Shown: positions 1-11,068 of the stretch, one piece after another | Position numbering within the stretch: the stretch's first letter is position 1 | Layout of the letters: each line of letters begins with the position of its first letter | Assembly: GCA_025766275.1 (NCBI GenBank) | Contig: JAFKAC010000022.1 | Location: 682,001-746,000 of the forward strand | Direction of reading: 5' to 3' | Length of the DNA stretch: 64,000 nt | Source: Lactarius indigo | Lineage: Eukaryota > Basidiomycota > Agaricomycetes > Russulales > Russulaceae | The notes under the pieces: model-generated | Told to the model about the DNA's origin: nothing | The model's database searches: none | The model's input: the letters and a program-made list of their open reading frames with translations, nothing else | Program-made: the position numbers and the translations under genes

Positions 1-467
1 GTCGAAACCTTGCCAATGGTCGAAACCACAATTGTATAATCCGTGATAGGAGCGGCACCACCTTGGCGCAAATAGCAGACAGTGAAAATAAGACCAATAG
101 GTGTTTTGGGTGTCTCCTACCGAGTCACTCTCTGCTGTGAACCTAGCTCTGGCCCCTTCATTGCCATCTTCAAGACTCCCGGAGGTCGTCACATCGGTCG
201 AATAAATGTCGCGAGATATGTACGTTTGGTCTCTCAGAACATGTTCCGCTATGCAAGCGGCAGACTTCAACATCTACAAAGAATGTAATGACGGCTCTCC
301 AAGTGCATGCCGTCACTCCGTTCTAAACCCCCTTTGTATCGTTGACCATTCTTACAAATTAGAGTAAATGTGCATCACATTGCAAGTGCGCCTATATGAC
401 TACCTGCAGAAGGGACCGCCCATACTATCACGGTGACTTGACATGCTACTTCTCGCACTCTGTCTAT
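1..467 (-). other. 3' flank of NLR-A, related to the flank of NLR-D
   Basis: No intact gene is visible. Read on the minus strand, several blocks match the sequence downstream of NLR-D (about 52.06-52.45 kb). They include a block centred on CTTGCATAGCGGAACAT, one reading TTTATTCGACCGATGTG and one ending in TTTGCGCCAA. The duplicated NLR unit therefore includes downstream DNA. A 68-codon plus-strand reading frame at 82-288 lies inside this homologous flank and has no recognisable domain, so I do not call it a gene. Confidence 0.5.
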
Positions 468-3400
468 TTACCTGTTGTGCTCTGTCAACATCTGTGCGAC
501 CGCATTCTTTCCCATTCCTGATGCCACTTGGAATGGGGTCCTTCCTGCCTTGTCCTTGGAATCCGCACGCGCGCCATGGTCGAGCAGCAAGCGCACGGTC
601 TCTGTGTGGCCTATGGACGACGCCTCGTGCAATGGAGTCCGACCATCCTTGCCCTTGGCATTTGCGTTCGCGCCGTTGTTGAGTAGAATACGTACGGTCT
701 CTGTTTTTCCTTTGGACAATGCCAGGTGCAGCGGTGTCCATCCTTCCTTGTCCTCCGCATGTACGATCGCACCATATTCGAGTAGTAAGCGCACGGTCTC
801 CGCTCCTCCCCGAAATGACGCCTGGTGCAACGGGGTCCTTCCGTCCTTCTTCTTGGCCTCTGCGTTTGCCCCATGGTCAAGCAGCAAGCGCACGGTTTCC
901 GTTTTGCCTCTGGATGAGGCTAGGAGCAGCGGGGTCCATCCGTCTTTGTCTTCGGCCTCTACGTTAGCACCGTGGTCAAGTAGCAGACGTGAAACTTCGA
1001 GCATCCCATCAGATGCTGCTAGATGTAATGGTGTCGAGTCGTCCTCGTCTTGTGCACTGATATCGGCTCCATGTCGGAGTAATAACTCAACGATCTCCAC
1101 GTGACCTTTTTTCGATGCCCGGTGCAATGCAGTATGACCTACGACGCTCGCCGCATCGATGCGTACACCACGCCCCAGTAACATCCGAACAACCTCCAGG
1201 CGTCCGTTAGTCGCTGCTAAATAAATCGGAGTCCAGCGATCGCTTTGTTGTGAGTTCGCGTCGGCACCGTGATCGAGTAACCACTGCGTGACATCAATAA
1301 TTCCGTTTACCGACGCAGCGTGTAAGAGAGTCCGGCCATCGAAGTCGTCGGTAACATCTACGGCTGCGCCATGCTGGTGCAATAGATTTGCCACGTCGAA
1401 GTGTCTCTTGTACAGTGCTGCTGCTAACGGACTGTGATTATGACCACCCCGCGCATTTACTTGCTCAGGGTGCTCGACGATGATGTGTGCTGCCAGGTCA
1501 CGAAATCCGCACAACGAAGCATAATATAACGGAGGTCCACGGGATCCATGGCGTGCGGTCTTGTCATCTCCAAAGCTATGCCAGCGATCGTCAATGTCGT
1601 GCAACTCGAGCCACGCAGCAAAATGTGGTTTGGTCGAGTCAAAAAGACGTCGCATCCCATCTTCTATGTGTGAAGACACCTTTCCGAATTGCGCATGCCC
1701 CACCCAATGTCGACTAGCATATCTCGCTAATGGAAAGCTATCTTCGACATGGCCATTTTCGGCGCTGCCGTCCAACTGGAGTAAAATACCCATGCAAGCA
1801 TGGGCGAGGGTCGTATGTGCTGGTTCTGGAATGATATGAAAGTGTGAAGCGTCTCGTTTGGAAGTCGCAAGGCGATCGGAAGTCAAAAACTCCTTGACCG
1901 AAAAATGCGTGAACTGAATGACTCGGGAATCACCATCGTCGACTTCGGTGATCAAACTGGAGCAAGTAGATAGCACAGCTCGTTGCCGGTCTTCCCACCG
2001 CCAATCCTTGTTCAACTTTGGCGTCGTTCCTTCGGCCTCAAAGTCAAGCGCAAGTATTTCTGCGAGCTCCTCGATACGCAGCGGGCGAGCGGCGGCGGCG
2101 AGACATTGTAAGAGACGTCGAGCATGGTCTCGGTTGGCTATTCCGATCTCCTTCAACACCCGCTCATATGTCTCGTCCAAAGATTTCGGCAATTCGTTAA
2201 GCGTTCGCCTGATGCTTTGTGGAATGCAGTGTTGCAACACTTCCAACTGACAGAAGACCCAACGGAACCTGTCAAATAGTCAGCAAGCGTCATCGGCATC
2301 CTCGAGCACTAGCAGGCTTACATTCCATCAGCTCTATCTGTGAGCGTCTCAATAACCAATTCTTTGTCCTTTTCCCTCCATCTTCTCATCTCCGTGTCTG
2401 AGTCTGCATACACGACGGATCGGATGTAGTTTTCAATGTCCTTTTTTTGTCCACTTTGGTCGTGAATAGAGACCGGGTGAAATGCAAGGGGCTCGAGTGC
2501 AGTTCGGATGTCGATCTCCGGGCGGCTGGTGAGACATATATGAAGATTCGAAATCCGGAGGCCGACAAGGTCCTTTATGAGATCAAGGACTTGTTTGCGG
2601 GAGGATGGGATTCCAGAGGTATTGGGACATTCGTCTAGCGCGTCCAAGATAATGTAGATTGGGCCTTGGCCGGGTAGTGTGAGGATCTCTTTAAGACATG
2701 CGATCAGCGTGTTGGTGCTGGGCCTAAAGGCACCGTTATCGTGCGTCTTATAAACGTGGGAGAGTATATCGCAACAACTGTCGGAACGAGCGGAGAGCTG
2801 TGTTAGAAGCGAAGGAAGCAAGTTGCGGAGGTTTTGTTTATCGGTGTCCCTGAAATCAAAATAAAAGTACGCCATGGAGGCTAGTCCGGCCTCCCGCAAC
2901 GCCGTTATGTCTTGGATGATCGCAGAGCTAGTTGGAAGTGTAAGTTCTTAAAGGTCAAACCCGAAAAATGATAACAAACCAAAGGATGCTCTTCCCTGAA
3001 CCCGCTACAGTGATATGAGGCGATCAATTCTAGGAGGATGTGAAGGGACAGAAAGGCGCACGTTTCCCATGGATCCACAATAAGGCTGTGATCGACTTGG
3101 ACTTCCATTCCTTGAATATACTTCCCTTGAAGAACCATGTCGCCGTCCCTTCGTGTTGAGTAGTGGATGCGATATTTTGATTAATGGAGGGGTCCGGTGG
3201 AGATAGCCACGCTCGGTGGTCCTTCCGTACTCGGCTCCCTGGAACGGTGTTTCAGTTCGGCAAGCAAGAACAGCGGGGATGAAGAATTACGAACGCTTTT
3301 CTTCGTCAATATTGTTTGCCGTTTGTTGCACCAGAGCCTTTGTTTCCTTGCCATCTATACATATACCGTGCTTACAATTGCATTTGTGGGTGGCTAAAGT

Positions 3401-4380
3401 GCCAAACGTACCCTTCATGGCCACGTTGACCTTGTCGTCGACGTCTTTTACTTTGTTATCGACGCCCTTCACTTTCTCGTCGACGCCTATTACTTTGTTA
3501 TCGACGCCTTTTATTTTGTCATCGACGCCTAGTACTTGCTCGCTGACGGTTTCCACTCTGTCCTTGACCTCGTGTGAGACTTTAAGGACTTGCACAATCG
3601 CCATCTGCATCTCCTGCTGCGTCAATCGATCCAGTCTCCCCAGCGCGTCCTCGATATCCCTCCTTCCGATCAATTTCTTCAGGTATCTCTCTGCATATCT
3701 ATCAGCGGCGAGCGACGCATCAGTGGTTGACTCACTCGCTCGTCCGTCCTTCATCTCCTTCGTCACAATCCCAAAAATTCCAAGAACCTCGACCATTATC
3801 TTCACAATCGTGTCCCTCATCGCCTCTGTCGTCGGCACTTCGCTATACTCCTCCAGTCGTCTGAAGAAGCTCTCAATGCGCTCGAAGATATCGATGAGCG
3901 CATCTTGGCTTGCAACGACGTCTTTTGCCGCCTGTGTAAGTTCGGTATGAGAGCAGTGCGAGTAAGGAAGATCCAGGACAATAGCTACCAAGAGGAGGAC
4001 CCCAGCACCAGCGAAAATGACTTTCGCGGGTGAGAACACCTAGAAATATGATGTCAGAGGGTAGATTGTAGAAGGATCATTGGAATGGAATTCACCAGTC
4101 CGACGCCCTCACCAAGGGCCGCGGAAAAGGCATAAAGGACGTTGACGGTCGGATTCAACCATTTTGTCAGTTTGTCGTCGGCGGACGTAGATTGTTCGAA
4201 CTGTTGTACTTGAGTGCGGAGGACGGCCAGGATATCGGTGGGGGAGCTGCAAGTCTGTAATTGGGCCATCAATGGATGCACGAGAAGGTCGTTCTTCGTC
4301 TTCTTCTCAAATTCTTTGATGGAAGCATAAAAGATGGCCTGGAAATTAGAAGAGGAAACTGCGGGAGGTCTCTGGGACAT
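468..4380 (-). CDS. NLR-A: Goodbye-NACHT-ankyrin STAND protein
   Basis: Predicted 1,174-residue intracellular NLR with eight exons: 4380-4096, 4039-3989, 3931-3412, 3354-3295, 3238-3062, 3004-2980, 2927-2322 and 2268-468. All junctions keep frame. Exons 1-3 carry the fungal STAND N-terminal Goodbye domain (QAIF...HPLMAQLQTC, then FSPAKVIFAGAG and AKDV...DIFERIESFF). A heptad coiled coil of the type VDxKVKG follows. The NACHT P-loop GKPGSGKS is assembled across an intron by the 25-nt exon 6. Walker B reads YIILDALDEC. The motif HFSVKEFLTSDRL precedes about 11 ankyrin repeats. Family knowledge: NACHT STAND proteins are ATP-driven switches, often linked to heterokaryon incompatibility and cell death. 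The ligand is unknown. No defect is visible, so it appears functional. It is the most diverged of the four copies. Confidence 0.88.
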
Positions 4381-4520
4381 TGGAACAGTAGAGAAGCGAG
4401 ACGTCTACGGGTACTTATGATATCAGTACTAGCAGAAGAGAAATGGCTTGGCGGCGCCAGAATGGTTTGGCAGGTAACGCCCACACAGCCCCACCTCGTG
4501 CCCAAAATTATTTATTATTT
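4381..4520 (-). promoter_or_regulatory. Conserved 5' leader of NLR-A
   Basis: A block containing CCAAACCATTCTGG about 90 nt before the ATG, plus a TTTCTCTTCTG pyrimidine tract, is recognisable before NLR-E (CCAAACTATTCTGG). A diverged form (GCGAACTATTCTAG) lies before NLR-B and NLR-D. Conservation outside coding sequence suggests a shared promoter or leader inherited with the duplicated unit. The transcription start is not known. Confidence 0.4.
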
Positions 4521-4734
4521 TCAAAATAACCACGAAGATCGGTCTGAGACTCGGACGTCTTGTACAGTACTGCACAGGAAAACTCACGTACGCACATACA
4601 ACTGATGTGGGTGAAGGGAGTTACGAGCATAGGCATGGGCGTGGGAAGTGCGATCGAATATAGCAAGCGACAGGAGCAGTTTCTGGTTTCCGCGGCCGGC
4701 TAGCGCTTTCCACCAATCGAATTTTTGGGCCGGT

Positions 4735-5690
4735 CACCACGCCCGCACCTCGGTTATTAGCACCAGCCCGTGCATCGTCTCATCCGAAACAACTGTTGGC
4801 GCAGCAGCAGCATCCTGCACCGTTACACATGAGGCACCCCCATCGGCTATGGCAACGGCGGCAGCAACACCGACGGACGAAGAAGACGTCGTCGCCGTAG
4901 ACGGTTCGACGCGTGCGCCGCGTGCCGATGACACGCTGCTGGTGTTCTCCGTCGCAGTGGCTACCACTGCGAGCACGGTAGCCATCTGGAAATTGCGCGA
5001 GCTTTTTGCTCGTGAAGATTATGACGCTCCTCCTGCTGCCAGTTTGCGCACGAAGAGCCGACCATGCTCAAGGTCGACTGGGGGCGTTTCTCTCAAGTGC
5101 GTATTCGCTTGTTGCGTGAGGGTGATCCAGGGGATAACGTACCCTTCCGGTATCGTGCTGGTTACTTTCTGCTTACGATCGTGACCGTGGAGGGGTCGCA
5201 GCAGCAGCAAGTGGCGAGAGGACTTCATAGGTGTGGTGAAGGCGCTGGAGAAAGCTGAGGCGAGTCCATGTACTCCTATTCCCCCTGGACACGGATACGG
5301 ACGAAGCCGCCTCGGGACGAGCTCGTATTCGTGGGATAGTAGCCCAGCAAGCAGGAAGCGTGGGAGACCTTGACGGGGCTGCTGTCGCGCCTGCAACTAT
5401 GCCTACATGAGCAATTTCTGGGGAAGATCACTAGGTGCGGTGCGACCACACCACCAGCTATCTTTCGCCGGCCTCAAACATACGCGACAGCTGACGGCTG
5501 CATACAGAAAGCAACCGATCGGCCTTCAGCTCCTGCTCACGCTCGCTGATAGCGGGAAATATGTGCTTGCTAATCACGGTTGTCTTGACAAAGGTATATC
5601 GAAGAGGCCTGCTCCGGTTTGCGGAACTTCGGGAGAGAATTGTGATACGCTGCTTGTAAAAGGGCTATGAACTGGAGAGCCGAAGAGCGC
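4735..5690 (-). pseudogene. Decayed copy of the CH-kinase-C1 gene 3' end
   Basis: The minus strand matches exons 6-7 of the kinase gene at 36.2-37.27 kb in the correct order. Going 5' to 3' it contains: a block like [11 protein letters not shown] (near 5680), CCGAAGTTCCGCAAA, CCTTTGTCAAGACAACC, the start of the C1 finger (CCGTCAGCTGTCGCGT, near 5480), the phrase KVTSxIPEG...NTHLRE (about 5170-5080), and the Ala/Ser-rich tail ending SCVTV-AAAPTV (about 4800). Frameshifts and deletions break it everywhere, so no protein is possible. It sits upstream of NLR-A exactly as the intact kinase sits upstream of NLR-B. It may extend a little further left of its visible 5' end. Confidence 0.8.
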
Positions 5691-6690
5691 CAAACGGCCA
5701 CTTGTTTCCAGTGACGAGAGCATTGCACACCTTGACTCCAGGGATCCGAGTCGCTACTCCCTTAGCCCCTTTCCTAGGGTCCTTCACCTTTGTGTGTACT
5801 CGTGTGCACTAAAGTCGGTCTTCCATTGAGACTACAAGTCGGTCCATTGCTCGCCGAAACCTCGAACTTGTGATGCTATGGAGTTTCCTACAGTACGATC
5901 AGTCGTGGCGCGCGCTGTACCTTCCGTGCTTGGGTTCAACCATCTATACAATATATAAATGCTCGATGTGCACTTTGCTGACACATAGAAATTTTGTGCT
6001 GACACATAGGCCTTTTGTGGACGTGCTGTTCAATAGAAAGAATGCTGAAGCGTATCCGCATCTGCCCTCCGTGAATAAGGGCATGCTCACACAGCATCTG
6101 TCTCTGTGAATAGGGGCTTGCTTATGGGTTGGCATTCCACTGCTGCAGCAGGCGCTCTCTCAATCTGATCGTGCTAACTTCACAATAAGTGAGAGGGTGA
6201 AAAGCACTATTGAACGTGGAAGATGGATACAGAAAACATTGACAGCATTCTGCAGCCGCTTTCCAGTGAGCAGCAAAAGGACGGCCCGGAGGGCCGTCTC
6301 TGCAACGCTAGTGATCTATAAATAGTAAACACGACCAAGAAGGCACCACCGTAGGGCTATTCCACATACAAAAGTTTTCATATCAGCAAGCAGTAATCGT
6401 ATAGTGAATGTGGGGTAAGTCATGCAAAAGCGTCAAGAGTAGTCAGACACGAGCGTAGCGCCAACAGAATAGAAACACGGAATTGAACGCGAAGTTGCGA
6501 TAGAAAAGGAAGGTGGGTGTGGGAAAAAACACGTGAGGCGTAATCATAGTCTCTTACACGGCGCATCGACAAGGGAAGGAGTCTGGGAATTAACCAAGAT
6601 CTCCCCTCCTTTATTCCCACGCTTTGTTTGACAAAGGTGTTGGCATGCGATCCTACATCTCTGATTGAGACGCCAATTGTCACAAAGCAC
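5691..6690. other. Intergenic, no gene recognised
   Basis: About 1 kb with no convincing coding region. The only local structure noted is a short direct repeat GCTGACACATAG near 5980-6010. The right part is probably the 3' untranslated region of the DUF6535 gene. Confidence 0.4.
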
Positions 6691-9197
6691 CTATTCATCA
6701 TCCGCTCCGTTTAAAAATGGCGTAATTTCTGAAACTGTAGAAGAAGGCTCAGCGTCCGGAGCTAGACATCCCAGGCGATCGGGTTGGACTACGGGGGCGT
6801 CTGAAGGTGACAAAAGTAGTGAGTCAACGACGACGGAGGAAGGGGTTCCGGTCTGACCGTAGCTCTCTTGTACATTTGTCGTCTTGACCGAGGAATGAAC
6901 GTCTAGTGGAAAACTCGGTGGCTCTGGTGTCGAAGGGGCGACAGCGAGACCAGCGGTGGCATCTTCTGTTGCTCTTGTAGCACTCGCAGGAATAGCGTTT
7001 TGTGGCGCAGAAAGGGATGAGCGTGGGAAAAGTGTGTCTGTTTGATTCGTAGTGGCCAGAGGCGGAGTCTGAGAAGAAGTGTAGCCGCGATCCTGAATGC
7101 TGCACAAATGATGCGAGGAGCCGAGAGGCGAAGAGTGGTCGTTCTCATCGGAAGAGGTGTGGGACAATGAAGTATCTGTGCTTTCATGTAACTTGATGTG
7201 GCTCTTGCGAAGGTGTTTGAGGATATCTGCGGCGATCTTTGGTGTGTAAGATCCCGTACCGTCCTGCGCCTCCGCTCGCTCCTGGCGGACAAGCGCATTC
7301 CACAGGTCACAATACTCGAGCCGCATCTCCGACGACACATCCCGCACATCAATATTGGATGACAACTCGATAAGAGTCATGAATAAGACGTCGGATGTGT
7401 ATCGAGATGTGTACTGCTGGTGTCGGGAGTAAAATTGAAGGATGACCCGAGTAACAAAAATCAGGTTGACAAGTTGAAGCGGCGCTCCATAACCGTGCTC
7501 CAGATAACCCTGAAGAGTGGGCTGCGAGATGTGGACCCAGCGCTTGCTTAAAATAAGCGGCAGAAGGCGGTAGTACCATAACTATAGCCATACCTTCATG
7601 TCCGATGTAAGAAATTGGGTAGTAAGGTTGAACCAACGGTAATCGTGCACCCGCACACGTGCTATGACGATGGCGACTATGCACTGAGCACAGAAGATAG
7701 TGCGTGGGTCACTATCACGGTCGCCACCCGTGCGCAAAACGGCACTCCCGAAATCAACGGATCCCAGGAAAATCTCCCACTCTCCGAAAACACGGCATAA
7801 GGTCGGCCAAGATGCGAGAGTTGGTACTGCCTCAATGGCCTTCGCGCATATCTTGATCCGGTGTTGGCGAGCCGGCTCTGAGATGAGATGAGATGTCCCA
7901 GTCCGACGCATCAATTCAGCTAAAGTTTGTGACAGCTTCTGTTCACCATGGTTCAGATCGAGGAGGTAGCGCACGGGATTTTTAACTGCTCTTGATCTGC
8001 AAAAGTCAGGAATACCTGCGAAGAACCGTTCGAACTCATGATCTTGATTCAAGGAATTGAATGTCCACTTCAGAGTGTGACCATCGCGGTCTTGTAAAAG
8101 TTCCTGAACCGATTTTTCTACTGCCTTCCTCGTTCTCAAGACCTCCTCAACGCAATTCGAGGCAGTAGACTGAGTGGGATAACTAGCGAAAGACCTAGTG
8201 AGAGCGTACGGTGCCATGCTTTGTGCCTTGGGGGCTAGTGTGAGTCGGTAGAGGCGGAGCATAAGGGATGAAAGTGGTGTGTAATATGGACTGTTCCTTC
8301 GTAGGATTCCAGTTAGGCTCGCCCATAGATATAGACAGAGCCACAACACAGTCCAAGTTAGGATGATGAAGAAGGTCACATCAAAATTATGAATACTCCG
8401 AAAGTACACGAGAAGGCCCAGAACGAACAGCAGAAAGGAAATTTGATGGGATGCCCACATTACATCCACAAGGAGGGCGATTCCAGAAACACGGATCCCT
8501 TCCGCGAGGAATTCACGAAGTCGCGCCTGGTTATACAGTGTGCCACGCTGTTGAACAGCCATGAGGTACCGGCGCGCCCACTGCTGCAATAAAATAGCCA
8601 ACAGAGCACACGTGAGACTGATGACCAAACTAATGTACCAGATTGAGTTGACAAATTCGAGAGTCTTTACGGAAATATGTGGGGCCTTGTCTGAGGGGAA
8701 AAGGTCGTCCGACTGGTTGTCCGGCGATTCCTTGATTAAGGCCATTTTACTCGACCTGGAAATGACTCGGTAAATGAGTCCAAGGTATGTGGCCGATACG
8801 TACGGTGGGTCCACTGGCACAGTAAGGCTCGGTATGTTTGGACTCAAGGCTGCAACTGTGGCAGAGAACAATCCGCTCTGCAGTCATAAGGTGGTGTATA
8901 CGTGATCATAATAAAGGAGGCTTACAAAGAGGATGATACTCTTAGCATCCTGGTTCCAGCCCTTTACCATCTCCTCGTCCTCCCTCAGAGACATTTCTAG
9001 GTACATAGCGAATATCGCGTCTGAGCCGTCGATCACTTCCAACTGCGCTTGATCTTGTGCGTCGTTGGACTGGGATACATTTGGAGGGTAATGGGGGGGA
9101 CTCTGGAGAGCTGTAGATATGCGTTACAATGGGAGGGACATGGTTGAAAATGTGTCGAGGTACCTGTGTCGTCTCCACACGCCAAATTCTGAGACAT
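6691..9197 (-). CDS. DUF6535-domain membrane protein
   Basis: Predicted 784 residues, exons 9197-9164, 9110-8926, 8877-7594 and 7542-6691; all three introns (48-53 nt) keep frame. The N-terminus reads MSQNLACGDDT, then MVKGWNQDAKSIILFSGLFS, the typical start of DUF6535 proteins of agaricomycetes. The hydrophobic stretches SLVISLTCALLAILLQQW, FLLFVLGLLVYF and FFIILTWTVLWLCLYLWA are likely transmembrane helices. The motif LLQQWARRYL is a family hallmark. The long C-terminal part is hydrophilic, with a Ser/Thr/Pro-rich tail. The function of this large, lineage-expanded family is unknown. No defect is seen. Confidence 0.85.
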
Positions 9198-11068
9198 GAT
9201 GGCGCAAACCGGTAATGAGAGGAGTGAGAAACGGTGTGTTCGGGACCTGGGGGCATTCGAGTTGTGCACAACAAGCCAGCTTAAATACGAATGATACAGT
9301 CATGCCGGCGGTTGTAATATTGCTGTAGTAATACGGAAGTGATGTGCAAGTACGTACAAAGATGATGGGAGAATGATGGTGTACAGTCTTACCATAAGAT
9401 TCAATGATCATCGTGCCAAATTAGCGGCCGCTGGCGGTCGCCAACGAAGTTGACACCCAGGGCCACATTTTACTGAATAAATCATTCAGGCTCTATCCGA
9501 GCTTGGTTCAACTTGAAGGCCACAAGCGACCAAGTAGTATCGAACACCGGCATGGGGTCGATCAATTGTCAGTACAGGTATTTTCTGTGGGGCAGCGACC
9601 GAGTGACTCAAATTCGAATGGAATAAACGAATCGCTACAGAAATTCAAGCAGGTACCGTTTCGAGCCACCTCGATGCACCGGCTGCAGTATCATCAGTGG
9701 GCGATTACGATAAGGACACAGTATTGGCGAGAGCGCTACGCCGAGGTCGGCATCAAAGAAAGAAGATGCGTCAATTCTGTCAGAACATGACTGGACTTTC
9801 TGGTCATCAAATCAGTCATTTTGAATCGGCAGCCATGGCGATCGACAGCCCTACTATAATGTCATAATAATAGAAGCAGTCCAAAGGAGGACAACGAACA
9901 CCAACCTGGAACAAGTGAGAAACGACCTATGGAACCAAAGCAGCTCCCTGGAAACAAACGAAGCATTATGGAAGAACATATGAGAAAACAAGCGAAGAAA
10001 TTTGATATGCCTCAAGATAAGACAGTTCTTCTAAAAGACCCTTTATGGAACACAAAAGGTAGGGAGATACTGGGACAATATCCAGAACTGCGAAGAGAGG
10101 AACAGATACCAAGCCTGCAGCGACGAAGAATTAATGGACTACATGGTAACAAGTAACCTAGTTACTATCTCTTGCTATCTAACACATCGCTTGTCCAAAA
10201 AAAAACATAATCATAGAAGCGATAGAATGTAACAAACAGAATGATGTGGCCAGGCTACGGGAATAGCACTGGCAGTTCTGCCCTTGGTTCTGCCGCCTCT
10301 GCGCATTATCGATGTACTAGTACTTTCGATTTCGATTTCTGACGGCTGTGCTCAGCGGCATTCCGGTTTAGGCTCCGTCGCGATCTATAACCGATAGGTT
10401 CTTGCCATCACGAACAACTGGCAGTGCAACATCTGATAGTACAGCATGCGATGCGACACGGTGTTTCCCAGCTTGATCACTACGATAGACCGCTCGCCAC
10501 TCACTCACGGTCCCAGGAACTTGGCGACGGATGGTGACCTTCAAGATGTACGAACGTACATAAATAACCAGAGGCCCTGAACGCCGTCCGCCTGGGGTGG
10601 GTGGCGGGATAGCTGATCCGCAGAAACACCACATGATATCCGAAGGCCACGAGTTTTGTGGCAACCGCGGGGCAATGCATGATTCTATGCCAGAGAAGGG
10701 GAGTCAACTTGACATGGTACGGCATATGGCCTGGATACCATCACATCCTTATCTTGACGTTGGCCACCGTGACATTCGGACGTCGACAGAAGAAAACGAA
10801 AAATGACATTGAATTCAAAAAAAAAAATACAAGACATAAAAACTCATCGTCGTGCAAAGATACGTCAAGAGCATGACAAGAAGTGTTCTGAATAACGTGT
10901 TGTGAGTGAACTGAGATTCGCAAGCATTGATCAGTCAGCCAATGAGTTTTATGGAGAAGTGTTAGGCAGGCTCTGAATAGGACTTGGTCATATTTGCTTA
11001 AGATAATATGAGACTTGCATATGAGTGAGCGCCGAGCGGAAACATGAAACGGCAACGGCCGTCGGCGC
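9198..11068. other. Intergenic, possible coiled-coil gene relic
   Basis: The left part should hold the promoter of the DUF6535 gene. Around 9,880-10,160 a more AT-rich stretch reads, on the plus strand, NLEQVRNDLWNQSSSLETN then EALWKNI and a stop. This resembles the repetitive LW-containing coiled-coil proteins of basidiomycetes, but the frame closes at once. I treat it as a possible relic only. Nothing else recognisable. Confidence 0.3.

Noticed and set aside
475..1104. Long plus-strand frames opposite the ankyrin repeats of NLR-A (and similar antisense frames in B, D, E)
   Set aside because: They are shadows caused by the repetitive ankyrin codons; no domain and no start or splice context.
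4648..5184. 178-codon plus-strand frame
   Set aside because: It is the opposite strand of the decayed kinase tail; the minus strand explains the sequence.
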